DNA of 64,000 nt from Hyphomicrobiales bacterium (GCA_900471925.1 UCGV01000010.1:201257-265256), one strand, 5' to 3'. Shown: positions 26,514-36,784, counted from the first letter of the stretch. Numbers and translations are program-made. The notes: a model not told the origin generated them from the sequence alone.

Positions 26514-27797
26514 ATGCTCAATGATCCGCGCTCCCACGGTTTGTGGGAAAAGACTGCTCCGCTGCCGCCTCTCACGTCTGCATTGGAAGGCGCTGTCGAT
26601 GCCGATGTCGTCATCGTCGGCGGTGGCTACACCGGCCTCTCCTCCGGACTGCATCTGGCGGAAGCCGGGTCGCGGGTCGTGCTGCTGGAAGCCAAAGAGA
26701 TCGGCTTCGGCGGCGCCGGCCGCAATGTCGGGCTCATCAATGCCGGCATGTGGGTCATGCCCGACGATCTTCCGGGTGTGCTCGGCCCCGTGTATGGCGA
26801 GCGGCTGCTTGATCTGCTCGGCAATGCGCCGCGGCTAGTAATGGCGTTGATCGAAAAGCACGGCATTGCCTGCGAGCTCGAGAGACAGGGCACGCTGCAC
26901 TGTGCCGTCGGCACCGATGGATTGAAGGAAATCGAAGAGCGCTACAAGCAATGGTCGGCGCGGGGCGCGCCCGTGACGTTGCTCGATGCGGACGAGACGG
27001 CAAAACGTATCGGCACGAGTGCCTATGCCGGATCGCTACTCGATATGCGGGCCGGCACGCTGCAGCCGCTTGCCTATGCGCGTGGGCTTGCCCATGCCGC
27101 GCAGAAGGCCGGCGTCGAGTTACACACGGGAAGCCCGGTCATTACGACCGAACGGCAGGGCAGCCGCTGGGTAGTCAAGACGGAGCGCGGGCAGGTGAGC
27201 GCCGACTGGATCATCGTGGCGACCGATGCCTACAGCACCGGCCCTTGGGAGCAGGTACGCAACGAGCAGGTGTTTCTGCCCTATTTCAATTTCGCCACCG
27301 TGCCGCTCGACCACAATCTGCGCCAGTCGATCCTGCCCAATCGCGAGGGCGTATGGGATACGAAGGAAATCCTTTCCTCCTTCCGCATGGATCAGGCCGG
27401 CCGACTGGTTTTCGGCAGTGTCGGCGCGTTGCGCAACACGGGCCTGTCCGTTCACAAGGGCTGGGCCAAACGCTCGCTGAGGCGGCTCTTTCCCGAGATC
27501 GGTGATGTCGAATTCGAGTGTGAATGGTACGGACAGATCGGCATGACCGACAATGCCCTGCCGCGCTTCCATAAATTTGCTCCCAATGTCATCGGCTTTT
27601 CGGGCTATAATGGCCGTGGTATTGCGCCCGGCACGGTGTTCGGCCGCACATTGGCCGAGCATATTCTTGGCCGATTGGCGGAAGCGGACCTGCCTTTGCC
27701 GCTCACCGATCCCCGCGAGCCGAGCTTCCGCGCGCTCAAGGAAGTATGGTACGAAGCCGGCGCTCAGGTCGCCCATTTCGCCGATGCCCGTTTCTGA
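26514..27797 (+). CDS. FAD-dependent amino acid oxidase (DAO family; pipecolate oxidase candidate)
   Basis: Flavoprotein of 427 residues of the D-amino-acid-oxidase/glycine oxidase superfamily. The dinucleotide-binding motif is VIVGGGYTGLSSGLHLAE (residues 31-48), followed by the GAGRNVGLINAG segment near 66-77; the C-terminal FAD loop is GYNGRGIAPG (about 364-373). Because it lies between hglS and an aminoadipate-semialdehyde dehydrogenase-type gene, oxidation of L-pipecolate to piperideine-6-carboxylate is the most likely job, as for AmaA of Pseudomonas. Other secondary amino acids are possible. Confidence 0.87.
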   Translation: MLNDPRSHGLWEKTAPLPPLTSALEGAVDADVVIVGGGYTGLSSGLHLAEAGSRVVLLEAKEIGFGGAGRNVGLINAGMWVMPDDLPGVLGPVYGERLLDLLGNAPRLVMALIEKHGIACELERQGTLHCAVGTDGLKEIEERYKQWSARGAPVTLLDADETAKRIGTSAYAGSLLDMRAGTLQPLAYARGLAHAAQKAGVELHTGSPVITTERQGSRWVVKTERGQVSADWIIVATDAYSTGPWEQVRNEQVFLPYFNFATVPLDHNLRQSILPNREGVWDTKEILSSFRMDQAGRLVFGSVGALRNTGLSVHKGWAKRSLRRLFPEIGDVEFECEWYGQIGMTDNALPRFHKFAPNVIGFSGYNGRGIAPGTVFGRTLAEHILGRLAEADLPLPLTDPREPSFRALKEVWYEAGAQVAHFADARF

Positions 27798-27822
27798 GAA
27801 CAACAAGACTGGAACCAAGATT

Positions 27823-29361
27823 ATGACCATCGCCGTCCTCGATCTCGCCACCGAAACCGCCAAGCTGCTCGCCGATCTCGGCGTCGACGCCAAGAACTAT
27901 ACCGGCGGGACGCTTTCTGTCGCTTCGCCAATCACGGGCAAGGAAATCGGCAAGCTTCGCGAGCATTCCGTCGCGGACGCCAAGGCGGCGATCGACGCTG
28001 CTCACGACGCCTTCCTCGAATGGAGGGCCGTGCCGGCGCCCAAGCGTGGTGAGCTGGTTCGTCTACTCGGCGAAGAGCTGCGCGCCTCCAAGGCGGCGCT
28101 CGGCCGGCTTGTGTCGATCGAAGTCGGCAAGATCACCTCGGAAGGCCTCGGCGAAGTGCAGGAGATGATCGATATTTGCGATTTTGCCGTCGGTCTTTCC
28201 CGTCAGCTCTATGGCCTGACGATCGCCACCGAACGCGCCGATCACCGGATGATGGAAAGCTGGCACCCGCTCGGTGCTATCGGCATCATTTCGGCCTTCA
28301 ATTTCCCGGTTGCCGTCTGGTCCTGGAATGCGGCGATCGCCATCGTCTGCGGCAATTCCACCGTCTGGAAGCCATCGGAAAAGACACCGCTGACGGCGCT
28401 TGCCGTGCAGGCTCTGTTCGAGAAGGCGTTGAAGCGTTTCGTCGCGGAAGGCGGCAGTGCTCCGGCAAATCTCTCCACCTTGCTGATCGGCGGCCGCGAG
28501 ATCGGTGAAGTTCTGGTCGATCATCCGAAGATCCCGCTGGTTTCGGCAACCGGCTCCACCACCATGGGCCGTGCTGTCGGCCCGCGCCTGTCGCAGCGCT
28601 TTGCCCGTGCGATCCTGGAGCTCGGCGGTAACAATGCCGCGATCGTCTGCCCGACGGCCGATCTCGACCTGACATTGCGCGGCGTTGCCTTCGCGGCGAT
28701 GGGGACGGCCGGCCAGCGTTGCACGACGCTGCGGCGACTCTTCGTGCATGAGAGCGTTTATGACCAGCTCGTGCCGCGTCTGAAGAAGGCCTATGGTTCA
28801 GTCACCATCGGCAACCCGCTGGAAACCGGCACACTTGTCGGCCCGCTGATCGACGGACAGGCCTTCGACAAGATGCAGACGGCACTCGGCCAGGCAAAGG
28901 CCGCCGGCGGTGCTATCGTCGGTGGTGACCGTATCGAGAACGGTTCGGCAGATGCCTTCTATGTTCGCCCGGCGCTCGTCGAGATGTCGGAGCAGGTAGG
29001 TCCGGTCGAGCACGAAACCTTCGCGCCGATCCTCTATGTCATCAAATACAGCGATTTCGATGCGGTGCTGGAACTGCACAATGCCGTACCGCAGGGTCTG
29101 TCGTCATCGATTTTCACCAACAATATGCGCGAAGCCGAAACCTTCCTCTCATCTCGCGGTTCGGATTGCGGCATTGCGAATGTCAATATCGGTCCGTCCG
29201 GTGCAGAAATCGGTGGAGCATTCGGCGGCGAAAAGGAGACCGGCGGCGGCCGTGAATCCGGTTCCGATGCCTGGAAGGCCTATATGCGTCGTTCGACGAA
29301 CACGATCAATTACGGCCGTACGCTGCCTCTTGCGCAGGGCGTCAAGTTCGACGTCGAATAG
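27823..29361 (+). CDS. amaB: L-aminoadipate-semialdehyde dehydrogenase (ALDH7 family)
   Basis: Aldehyde dehydrogenase of 512 residues, close in motif to human ALDH7A1 and bacterial AmaB: the ELGGNNAAIV segment with the general-base Glu (about 266-275) and GTAGQRCTTLRRLFV with catalytic Cys near 302. It oxidises piperideine-6-carboxylate / aminoadipate semialdehyde to aminoadipate with NAD. The gene lies 25 bases after the FAD oxidase and ends at a strong terminator. The name is by homology of motif and context. Confidence 0.9.
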   Translation: MTIAVLDLATETAKLLADLGVDAKNYTGGTLSVASPITGKEIGKLREHSVADAKAAIDAAHDAFLEWRAVPAPKRGELVRLLGEELRASKAALGRLVSIEVGKITSEGLGEVQEMIDICDFAVGLSRQLYGLTIATERADHRMMESWHPLGAIGIISAFNFPVAVWSWNAAIAIVCGNSTVWKPSEKTPLTALAVQALFEKALKRFVAEGGSAPANLSTLLIGGREIGEVLVDHPKIPLVSATGSTTMGRAVGPRLSQRFARAILELGGNNAAIVCPTADLDLTLRGVAFAAMGTAGQRCTTLRRLFVHESVYDQLVPRLKKAYGSVTIGNPLETGTLVGPLIDGQAFDKMQTALGQAKAAGGAIVGGDRIENGSADAFYVRPALVEMSEQVGPVEHETFAPILYVIKYSDFDAVLELHNAVPQGLSSSIFTNNMREAETFLSSRGSDCGIANVNIGPSGAEIGGAFGGEKETGGGRESGSDAWKAYMRRSTNTINYGRTLPLAQGVKFDVE

Positions 29362-29382
29362 CGGCCGGTTGAAATTGTAAAG

Positions 29383-29410
29383 GGCGGCGTCTCGGGACGT
29401 CGCCTTTTTT
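29383..29410 (+). terminator. Intrinsic terminator after the aldehyde dehydrogenase gene
   Basis: Stem GGCGGCGTC / GACGTCGCC with loop TCGG, followed by six Ts. Confidence 0.92.
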
Positions 29411-29487
29411 GACGAAATCTCGATTTATTCCCGTGAAGATGAAGAATTGAGTCAAGATAATGTGATGCCTTTTGGGGCGTCCAAACT

Positions 29488-29502
29488 TGAAGTAATCAGT
29501 CA
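29488..29502 (+). promoter_or_regulatory. Putative IRO-box (RirA-type iron-responsive site)
   Basis: TGA-AGTAATCAG-TCA matches the TGA-N9-TCA core of the iron-responsive operator bound by RirA in rhizobia. It lies 61 bases before the start of an iron transporter operon in an AT-rich promoter region. The short core can arise by chance; position makes it convincing. Confidence 0.6.
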
Positions 29503-29563
29503 ACAAAAATATACGCCTGCCATCACCCTCGGGAGCCTGGGTGACATCGCCATGGAGGCCATC

Positions 29564-30589
29564 ATGAAAATTGCCCTTAACCGTCTTTCCGGCGCCTTCG
29601 CGCTTGCCGCTTCGCTTCTCGCCGCTACTGCGCTCGCAGGCAGCGCCAATGCGCAGGAGTCCGAGGGTATCGTCGTTTACAATGCCCAGCACGAAAGCCT
29701 CGGCCGCGAATGGATCGATGCCTTTACCAAGGAGACCGGCATCAAGGTCACCATGCGCCAGGGCAGTGACATGCAGTTCGCCAACCAGATCATCCAGGAA
29801 GGTGACGCTTCACCTGCCGACGTATTCCTGACCGAAAACTCGCCGGCCATGACGCTGGTCGATGGTGCGGGCCTCTTCGCGCCGATCGAAAAGGACACGC
29901 TGGAGCAGGTTCCGGACCAGTACCGTCCGGCCGATGGCATGTGGACCGGCATTGCCGCCCGCACCACTGTTTTTGCCTATGACAAGACGAAGCTGACGGA
30001 AGACAAGCTGCCGAAGTCGATGCTCGACCTGCAGGATCCGGCCTGGAAGGGCCGCTGGGGTGCAGCTCCCGCCGGTGCCGACTTTCAGGCAATCGTTGCT
30101 GCCCTGCTGCAGCTCAAGGGCGAAGACGCCACCAAGGCCTGGCTGAAGGGCCTCAAGGACAATGCAACCCCCTACAAGGGTAACAGCGTCGCCATGAAGG
30201 CGGTTAATGCCGGCGAAGTTGAAGGCGCGATCATCTACCATTACTACTGGTTCGGCGATCAGGCGAAGACTGCCGAAAACAGCAAGAATGTCGGCCTGCA
30301 TTACTTCAAGAACCAGGATCCGGGCGCTTTCGTTTCCGTATCGGGCGGCGGTATCCTGAAGTCCACGCAGCACATGAAGGAAGCTCAGGCTTTCCTGAAG
30401 TACATCACCAGCAAGACCGGCCAGGCAGTCCTCAAGGACGGCGATTCCTATGAATATGCCATCGGCAAGGAGGCGGCTTCGAACGACAAGCTCACGCCGC
30501 TTTCCGACCTGAACGCGCCGAAGGTCGAAGCTTCGACCCTCGACAGCAAGAAGGTCGTGGAGCTGATGACGGCGGCCGGCCTGATCTAA
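29564..30589 (+). CDS. Ferric iron ABC transporter, periplasmic binding protein (FbpA-like)
   Basis: Binding protein of 341 residues with a Sec signal peptide (about 1-28, ending ANAQ). Iron ligands of the FbpA/SfuA family are expected at the paired tyrosines in IYHYYWFGDQ near residue 225. VVYNAQHESLG (about 34-44) is the family N-terminus. Start 29564 has an excellent GGAGG site at 29554-29558. It is the first of three genes (binding protein, permease, ATPase) that form a complete Fe(III) importer. Confidence 0.92.
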   Translation: MKIALNRLSGAFALAASLLAATALAGSANAQESEGIVVYNAQHESLGREWIDAFTKETGIKVTMRQGSDMQFANQIIQEGDASPADVFLTENSPAMTLVDGAGLFAPIEKDTLEQVPDQYRPADGMWTGIAARTTVFAYDKTKLTEDKLPKSMLDLQDPAWKGRWGAAPAGADFQAIVAALLQLKGEDATKAWLKGLKDNATPYKGNSVAMKAVNAGEVEGAIIYHYYWFGDQAKTAENSKNVGLHYFKNQDPGAFVSVSGGGILKSTQHMKEAQAFLKYITSKTGQAVLKDGDSYEYAIGKEAASNDKLTPLSDLNAPKVEASTLDSKKVVELMTAAGLI

Positions 30590-30652
30590 CCTTTCTGCCG
30601 CAGGCTTCTTCCGGCTAAAACTATTGCTTTTGGCTCAAGAAAACCTTACGGC

Positions 30653-32320
30653 ATGACGAAATCCGGCAACCGCTCTTTAAAGGCGGTTGCCTTCCTTTTT
30701 CAGCGTGTGAAGGCATCGGCCTTGCTGCAGGACAACAGATTGCTTGCATCCGGCAATAAAGCGCCGGTGGCGCCGGGTGCCGCGCGCATGGTTTTGCCGC
30801 GCGGGCGCATGCCGCACGCTTCCGTCGTTCTCCTTGCCTCCATCGTCGCGATTTTCAGCCTCGTGCCGCTCGGCTTCATTGCCTGGGTGACTTATGATGT
30901 CGGCTGGGAAACGGTGAAGACGCTGGTTTTCCGCCCCCGCGTCGGTGAGCTTCTCGTCAATACGGTCCTGCTGGAATCGATCACCGTTCCGCTGTCGATC
31001 GTGCTGGCGGTCACCCTTGCCTGGCTGACAGAGCGGACCGACATTCCCTTCGCGAGGCTTTGGGCGTGGCTGGCTATTGCGCCTCTCGCCGTGCCGGCTT
31101 TCGTGCATTCCTACGCGTGGGTCAGCCTTTTGCCGGGAATGCGCGGGCTGCAGAGCGGCGTTTTCGTTTCCGTGCTTGCCTATTATCCGTTCCTCTACCT
31201 GCCGGTCGCTGCCGCACTGCGCCGGCTTGATCCGGCGATCGAGGATGCGGCTGCCTCGCTTGGCCTCGATCCATGGCGCGTCTTTTTCCGCACGATCCTG
31301 CCGCAGCTTCGCCTCGCCATTTGTGGCGGCTCGCTGCTGATCGCGTTGCACCTGCTTTCGGAATACGGGCTGTTCGTGATGATCCGCTTCGACACCTTTG
31401 CGACCGCGATCGTCGACCAGTTCCAGTCTTCCTATAATAGCCCGGCATCCAATATGCTCGGCGGCGTGCTCGTTGCCTGCTGCCTGTTTTTGCTTGGCCT
31501 CGAGATCCTGTTGCGCGGCAATGAGCGTTATGCGCGCGTCGGCTCCGGCTCGGCGCGTCCTGCCGATCGCCGCCGTCTCGGCTGGTTCGTCGTTCCTGCC
31601 GTCGTCCTGCCTGTCATTCTCGCGGTGCTGACGCTCGGTGTGCCGCTGATCACGCTCGGCCGCTGGCTCTATCTCGGCGGACTTGGCATCTGGCGTATCG
31701 AGGTCGCGAGCGCTTTCGGGCAGACAATCGTTCTCGCCATTGCCGGCGGTGTGCTGACGACGATCGCTGCCGCCCCCATGGCCTGGCTTTCGGTGCGTGC
31801 GCCCGGTCGGCTCCAGCGCGTTCTCGAAGCCTGCCATTATTATGTCGGCTCGTTGCCGGGTGTCGTTGTGGCGCTGGCGCTCGTCTCCATCACCGTCCGC
31901 CTGATACTGCCGCTCTACCAGACCTTCGCAACCCTGCTCGTTGCCTATGTGCTGCTCTTCCTGCCGCGCGCCATGGTCGGTCTCCGGGCCAGCATCGCGC
32001 AGGCGCCTGTCGAACTGGAGCGGGCGGCGATGGGCCTCGGCCGTACACCGGGACAGGCGGTACGGCAGATCACCATGCGGCTTGCAGCACCAGGTGCCGC
32101 CGCCAGCGTGGCGCTTGCCGCCCTCGGCATTACCAATGAATTGACGGCGACGCTGATGCTGTCACCAAACGGCGTCGATACGCTGGCGACGAAATTCTGG
32201 TCGCTGACCAGCGAGATCGATTACGTCGCGGCAGCACCCTATGCCTTCATGATGGTCGTGCTGTCGTTGCCGCTCACACTGATGCTCTATGCCCAATCGA
32301 AACGGACCGCCGGCCAATGA
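30653..32320 (+). CDS. Ferric iron ABC transporter, permease (FbpB-like)
   Basis: Inner-membrane permease of 555 residues made of two fused six-helix halves, typical of SfuB/FbpB. Both EAA loops are visible: [20 protein letters not shown] (about 197-216) and [15 protein letters not shown] (about 452-466). The first 50 residues are hydrophilic and probably cytoplasmic; an internal ATG at 30788 is an alternative start. It overlaps the ATPase gene by four bases. Confidence 0.92.
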   Translation: MTKSGNRSLKAVAFLFQRVKASALLQDNRLLASGNKAPVAPGAARMVLPRGRMPHASVVLLASIVAIFSLVPLGFIAWVTYDVGWETVKTLVFRPRVGELLVNTVLLESITVPLSIVLAVTLAWLTERTDIPFARLWAWLAIAPLAVPAFVHSYAWVSLLPGMRGLQSGVFVSVLAYYPFLYLPVAAALRRLDPAIEDAAASLGLDPWRVFFRTILPQLRLAICGGSLLIALHLLSEYGLFVMIRFDTFATAIVDQFQSSYNSPASNMLGGVLVACCLFLLGLEILLRGNERYARVGSGSARPADRRRLGWFVVPAVVLPVILAVLTLGVPLITLGRWLYLGGLGIWRIEVASAFGQTIVLAIAGGVLTTIAAAPMAWLSVRAPGRLQRVLEACHYYVGSLPGVVVALALVSITVRLILPLYQTFATLLVAYVLLFLPRAMVGLRASIAQAPVELERAAMGLGRTPGQAVRQITMRLAAPGAAASVALAALGITNELTATLMLSPNGVDTLATKFWSLTSEIDYVAAAPYAFMMVVLSLPLTLMLYAQSKRTAGQ

Positions 32321-33354
32321 CGCTGCTCACGATCGACACTATCAGCAAGCGCTACGGCCCGGTGCAGGCGTTGAAGGACATCACGCTGGAAGTGCAGGCG
32401 GGCAGCCGCACGGCAGTCGTCGGTCCGTCCGGTTCCGGCAAGACGACATTGCTGCGCATCATTGCCGGTTTCGAGCAGCCCGATGTCGGCAAGGTCACGC
32501 TTGATGGCGAGGTTCTGGCAGACGGGCCGGCGACCGTTCCGGCCCACAAGCGTGGCATCGGCATCGTCTCTCAGGACGGTGCGCTCTTTCCGCATCTGAG
32601 CGTGGCCGAAAATATCGGCTTCGGTTTCGAGCGTGGCGCGCCGGATCGGGAAAGGCGCATTCTCGATCTGCTCGAAATGGTCGAGCTTGACCGCAGCATG
32701 CTGGAACGTCGGCCCCATCAGCTTTCGGGTGGTCAGCAGCAGCGCGTGGCGCTCGCCCGAGCGCTCGGACGCCGACCGCGCCTGATGCTGCTAGACGAGC
32801 CGTTTTCGGCGCTGGATACGGGTCTCAGGGAAAACATGCGAAAGGCTGTCGCCCGCGTGCTGCAGGCAGCCGGCATCACTGCCGTGCTCGTCACCCATGA
32901 TCAGGGCGAGGCGCTGTCATTCGCCGATCAGGTGGCGGTGCTGCGTGAAGGACGGCTGGTGCAGGCGGGTTCGCCGCAGGCGCTCTATCTCAGGCCGCGC
33001 GATCGCGAGACGGCGCTTTTCCTCGGTGACGCGGTGATGCTGCCGGCGATCATCAAGAACGGCTTTGCCGATTGTGCGCTCGGCAGCGTACCGGTCGAGG
33101 GCGGTCATCAGGGCAAGGCGGAAATCATGCTCCGGCCTGAGCAGATCCGCGTTGTCGTCGATGAGGCGAATGCGAAATATGGCGGGCGCGTCGTGGATGT
33201 GGAGTTTGGCGGTGCGACCTGCACAGTGGCCGTGTCGCTCGCGGCGGTCGCTCTGCCGCCGATCATGATCAAGACGTCAAGTGTCGCTCTGCCGGCGCGA
33301 GGCGATCTCGTTCGCCTCGATATCGCCGGCAAGGCGCATGTCTTTTCGCGGTAG
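32317..33354 (+). CDS. Ferric iron ABC transporter, ATP-binding protein (FbpC-like)
   Basis: ATPase of 345 residues powering the importer. Walker [12 protein letters not shown] (about 40-50), signature [15 protein letters not shown] (about 139-153), Walker [13 protein letters not shown] (about 159-170) and switch His in VTHDQGEAL are all intact. The C-terminal extension (about 240-345) looks like a regulatory TOBE domain. The gene is translationally coupled to the permease. The following gene converges, three bases after this stop. Confidence 0.95.
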   Translation: MTLLTIDTISKRYGPVQALKDITLEVQAGSRTAVVGPSGSGKTTLLRIIAGFEQPDVGKVTLDGEVLADGPATVPAHKRGIGIVSQDGALFPHLSVAENIGFGFERGAPDRERRILDLLEMVELDRSMLERRPHQLSGGQQQRVALARALGRRPRLMLLDEPFSALDTGLRENMRKAVARVLQAAGITAVLVTHDQGEALSFADQVAVLREGRLVQAGSPQALYLRPRDRETALFLGDAVMLPAIIKNGFADCALGSVPVEGGHQGKAEIMLRPEQIRVVVDEANAKYGGRVVDVEFGGATCTVAVSLAAVALPPIMIKTSSVALPARGDLVRLDIAGKAHVFSR

Positions 33355-33356
33355 GT

Positions 33357-34688
33357 TCAACCCGCCTTCAGAACCAGTTCTTCCGGCTCTTCGCCGGCCA
33401 GCCAGCCGCCGGTGAAGCCGGCGCGCTCGAGACCGGTGCGGATGACCGGGTTCTTGCGCATCAGTTTCCAGATGAAGTCGGAGCGGTCGTTCTCGACAGT
33501 CATGACGAGCAGACCCTGGTCGATCGCGACAGTGCGGTCATCGACCCAGCCTTCCGGCCGCTTGGTCTGGACCGTTGGGTTGAAGCCGCCGGGGAAGCCG
33601 CCTTCGAGAAGCAGGTTCGGATAGGTGGTCAGCAGCGCCTTAGTGCCGTCGAGCGCAGCCTGACGGTCATAGGGCAGGCAGCCAAGTGCCGACCAGGGCG
33701 CGATGGTGCCGTCATCGGGACCGTGCGGCGCACCGCGAGCGGCATAACCGAGCACCTTGGGGCTACGGCCACCGCGCATGCGCCGTGTCGGCGGCGGGCC
33801 ATCGCAGGCGGTGAAGCCCCAGATATCCTTGCTGTAGCCGACGAACTGGCCGGGATTGCGCTCCGCATAATCGCGCTGGACGTTGATGACGACCTGCGTG
33901 TTGCGGAAATAGTCCCAGTTTCGCTCGACCATCGGCTTGTCCTGGATGCCGCGGAAATCGATCCAGGCATGGGAGAAGAGATGGATGAAGAGCGGGCCGG
34001 CATAGAGATATGCCTGGTCCTTGAACGTCATCCACTGATAGCTTGCAGTGAAGGCGTCGTAGGAGGATTGCGGGATCGGAAACGTCGGCGAGGCCAGCGC
34101 CAGCGTGTAGAGGATGATCGCCTCGTCGAAGCCGTGATAGCGCCAGCGCAGGAAGCCGGAAGAGGGCTTCCAGCCCATGGAGATGCAGTCGCCCTTGTTC
34201 AGCGCCCAGCGCCAGTCAACGCGTTCGTAGATGAATTTCGCGAGCGCACGGATCTCGGTCTCGGTTTCATCCTCGCCATCGAAATATTGCGCGGCGGTAA
34301 GGACGCCGGCGATCAGCAGAGCGGTATCGATGGTCGAAAGCTCGCTGTTCCAGGCGCGGTTGCCCGTATCCACATGCAGGAAGTGGTAGAAGAAGCCACG
34401 ATGGCCGGTCGCGTGGCGCTCCGTGCCCTGCTTGGCATGGGCAAAGAAGTGCAGCGTGTTGAAGACGCGTTCGGCCGCCTCCTCGCGGCTGATCCAGCCA
34501 CGCTCGACGCCGACGGGATAGGAGGACAGTCCGAAGCCGACCGCAGCGATACTCGCGGGCACGCCCTTGATCGACGTATCCGGCACGAGGCCGTTTTCTG
34601 GATTGGAATATTTCAGGAAATACTTGAACGCTGAGTGCTGCAGCCTGTCGACTAGCGCTACATCAATGTCTTCGATCCGTTGCAGCAT
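33357..34688 (-). CDS. Glucoamylase-like protein (PF10091; GH144-related)
   Basis: Protein of 443 residues with the (alpha/alpha)6 glucoamylase-like domain found in endo-beta-1,2-glucanases (GH144) and inside cyclic beta-1,2-glucan synthase. Recognisable segments include HRGFFYHFLH (about 95-104), WNSELSTIDTALL near 113-125, and VGYSKDIWGFTACDGP near 281-296. No signal peptide is visible, so it may work in the cytosol, unlike the exported GH144 enzymes. Since rhizobia make cyclic beta-1,2-glucan, turnover of that glucan is a reasonable guess. Confidence 0.82.
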   Translation of the reverse strand: MLQRIEDIDVALVDRLQHSAFKYFLKYSNPENGLVPDTSIKGVPASIAAVGFGLSSYPVGVERGWISREEAAERVFNTLHFFAHAKQGTERHATGHRGFFYHFLHVDTGNRAWNSELSTIDTALLIAGVLTAAQYFDGEDETETEIRALAKFIYERVDWRWALNKGDCISMGWKPSSGFLRWRYHGFDEAIILYTLALASPTFPIPQSSYDAFTASYQWMTFKDQAYLYAGPLFIHLFSHAWIDFRGIQDKPMVERNWDYFRNTQVVINVQRDYAERNPGQFVGYSKDIWGFTACDGPPPTRRMRGGRSPKVLGYAARGAPHGPDDGTIAPWSALGCLPYDRQAALDGTKALLTTYPNLLLEGGFPGGFNPTVQTKRPEGWVDDRTVAIDQGLLVMTVENDRSDFIWKLMRKNPVIRTGLERAGFTGGWLAGEEPEELVLKAG

Positions 34689-34860
34689 GTGCTCCTGCCC
34701 AACTGTTTATCGCCCCATGCTTCAACATGGTGGCAGCCCCCGCGCAAATCAAACCTTTTTGATTCGCAGAGATAAGAGAACACAAACAGCCGATTTTGGC
34801 GTTAATAATCCCCAGTAAAATAATATCTGGAATAAATGATATAAGCGATGCAGCAAAATG

Positions 34861-34889
34861 GATTAAAACCGCACCCTATGGATGCGGTT
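34861..34889 (-). terminator. Intrinsic terminator after the dipeptide ABC ATPase gene
   Basis: Read on the minus strand: AACCGCA, nine-base loop, TGCGGTT, then TTAATC. It lies about 57 bases after the stop of the ATPase gene. The rest of the 34689-34945 interval is AT-rich and shows no gene. Confidence 0.7.
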
Positions 34890-34945
34890 CTTCTCCTGTG
34901 GTGCTTATCATCCTCAAGCTGTAGCCGCATGCCTCACAGGGGAGT

Positions 34946-36784
34946 TCAGGCAGCTTCTTCCATTCGCACCAGATGGCCCGCCGCAACCTCTCGGTATTTG
35001 CGTTCCGGCGACACGTAACCCACAGGCCGAACAGGACTTTTCAGTTCGTCCGTGCCGAGGTTGCGGCGAATGCCTCGCCGTGCCGGATCTGGTACCGGGA
35101 CAGCTGCCATCAGCTTTTTGGTGTAGGGATGCTGCGGATTGCGGAAGAGTTCTTCGCGCGGACCGATTTCGACGATCTCGCCCAGATACATGACGGCGAC
35201 GCGATGGCTGACACGTTCGACGACAGCCATGTCGTGGGAGATGAAGAGGAAGGCGAGGTTAAGGCTCTGCTGCAGATCCATGAGGAGATTGCAGACCTGC
35301 GCCTTGATCGACACGTCGAGTGCAGAGACGCTTTCGTCGGCGACGATGACCTTCGGATCGAGCGCCAAGGCGCGGGCGATGCAGATGCGCTGGCGCTGGC
35401 CGCCGGAAAACTCGTGCGGATAGCGCTTCATCATATCCGGCTTCAGGCCGACGCGCTCGAGCAAGTCGGCTGCTTTCTCGCGGGCCTGAGCGCGAGTACC
35501 GAGACCGTGTTCGACGATCGGTTCGGCGACGGCCGCGCCCACGGTCATGCGCGGGTTGAGGCTGGCAAAGGGATCCTGGAAGATCATCTGGATGCTGCGG
35601 CGCATATTGCGCAGGCTGATCGCATCGAGGTTAAGAACGTCATAGCCATCAAGGCTGACGGAGCCGCTGTTCGGGTGCACGAGGCGGGTGATAGAGCGGC
35701 CTGTCGTGGACTTTCCGCAACCCGATTCGCCGACGAGAGCCAGGGTCTCTCCCTGGAAGAGTTCGAAGGAGACATTCTCTACCGCGTGGATGGCGCCAGT
35801 CCGGCGACCAAGCAGACCACCGCGAATATCGAAACGGGTGACGAGGTTCTTTACTTCGAGGATCGGCGTCTTGCGGCGATCAACGGTCTCGGCCACCTCC
35901 ACCGGCTCTCGGCGTTCGCCAGTCGCGGTGTCGATGACGGGAAAACGCAGCGGCCATTTACGGCCTTCCATCGAACCAAGGCGCGGGACGGCCGAGAGCA
36001 GGGCGCGCGTATAAGGATGTTTGCCGCGATGGAAGATGTCGTCTGTCGTGCCGGTTTCGACCGCTTCGCCGCGATACATGACGATGGTGCGGTCGGCGAT
36101 CTCGGCGACCACGCCCATGTCATGGGTGATGAAGAGAACGGACATGCCTTCTTCTTCCTGCAGCACCTTGATGAGGTCGAGGATCTGACCCTGGATCGTT
36201 ACGTCGAGCGCGGTGGTCGGCTCGTCGGCGATCAGGAGCTTCGGCCGGGAGGCGAGCGCCATGGCGATCATGACGCGCTGGCGCATGCCGCCGGAAAACT
36301 GGTGCGGATATTCGTCGAAACGGGAGGCGGCATTGGGAATGCGCACCTTCTCCAGCAGACGGATGGTTTCAGCGCGCGCATCCGCCTTGCTGATATCGCC
36401 GTGGCACGTCAGCGCTTCCGAGATCTGCCTTCCGATCGTGAAGATCGGGTTCAGGCTGGTCATTGGCTCCTGAAAGATCATCGCGGCATCCTTGCCGCGC
36501 ACGGCACGCATCTCCCTGTCGGAAAGCGAAAGGATATCGCGACCGTTGAGCATGATGCCGCCTTCGACGCGGCTGGAACCCTTGGCGAGCAGGCGCATGA
36601 TGGAGAGCGAGGTGACGCTCTTGCCGGAACCGCTCTCGCCGACGATCGCCACCGTTTCCCCCGGCATGACATCGAAGGAGACGTTGCGGACGACGGATCG
36701 CCATTCGCCGTCGGCGAGGAAGGAGGTCGTCAGGTTCCGGACGGAAAGAACCGGAGAGATGGATGCTGCAGACTGCTCACTCAT
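34946..36784 (-). CDS. Dipeptide/oligopeptide-type ABC transporter, double ATPase (GsiA-like)
   Basis: Two complete ATPase halves in one chain of 612 residues. The first has GESGSGKS (about 50-57), FSGGMRQR (about 166-173) and LLIADEPTTALD. The second has GESGCGKS (about 360-367), FSGGQRQR (about 467-474) and VIVADESVSALD. Each is followed by the OppD/OppF-type C-terminal extension. It is the last gene of the minus-strand cluster with a binding protein, two permeases, a gamma-glutamyltransferase-like enzyme and a DUF1028 protein. It is also the only ATPase near the second permease pair at 48.1-49.9 kb, so it may serve both. Confidence 0.95.
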   Translation of the reverse strand: MSEQSAASISPVLSVRNLTTSFLADGEWRSVVRNVSFDVMPGETVAIVGESGSGKSVTSLSIMRLLAKGSSRVEGGIMLNGRDILSLSDREMRAVRGKDAAMIFQEPMTSLNPIFTIGRQISEALTCHGDISKADARAETIRLLEKVRIPNAASRFDEYPHQFSGGMRQRVMIAMALASRPKLLIADEPTTALDVTIQGQILDLIKVLQEEEGMSVLFITHDMGVVAEIADRTIVMYRGEAVETGTTDDIFHRGKHPYTRALLSAVPRLGSMEGRKWPLRFPVIDTATGERREPVEVAETVDRRKTPILEVKNLVTRFDIRGGLLGRRTGAIHAVENVSFELFQGETLALVGESGCGKSTTGRSITRLVHPNSGSVSLDGYDVLNLDAISLRNMRRSIQMIFQDPFASLNPRMTVGAAVAEPIVEHGLGTRAQAREKAADLLERVGLKPDMMKRYPHEFSGGQRQRICIARALALDPKVIVADESVSALDVSIKAQVCNLLMDLQQSLNLAFLFISHDMAVVERVSHRVAVMYLGEIVEIGPREELFRNPQHPYTKKLMAAVPVPDPARRGIRRNLGTDELKSPVRPVGYVSPERKYREVAAGHLVRMEEAA

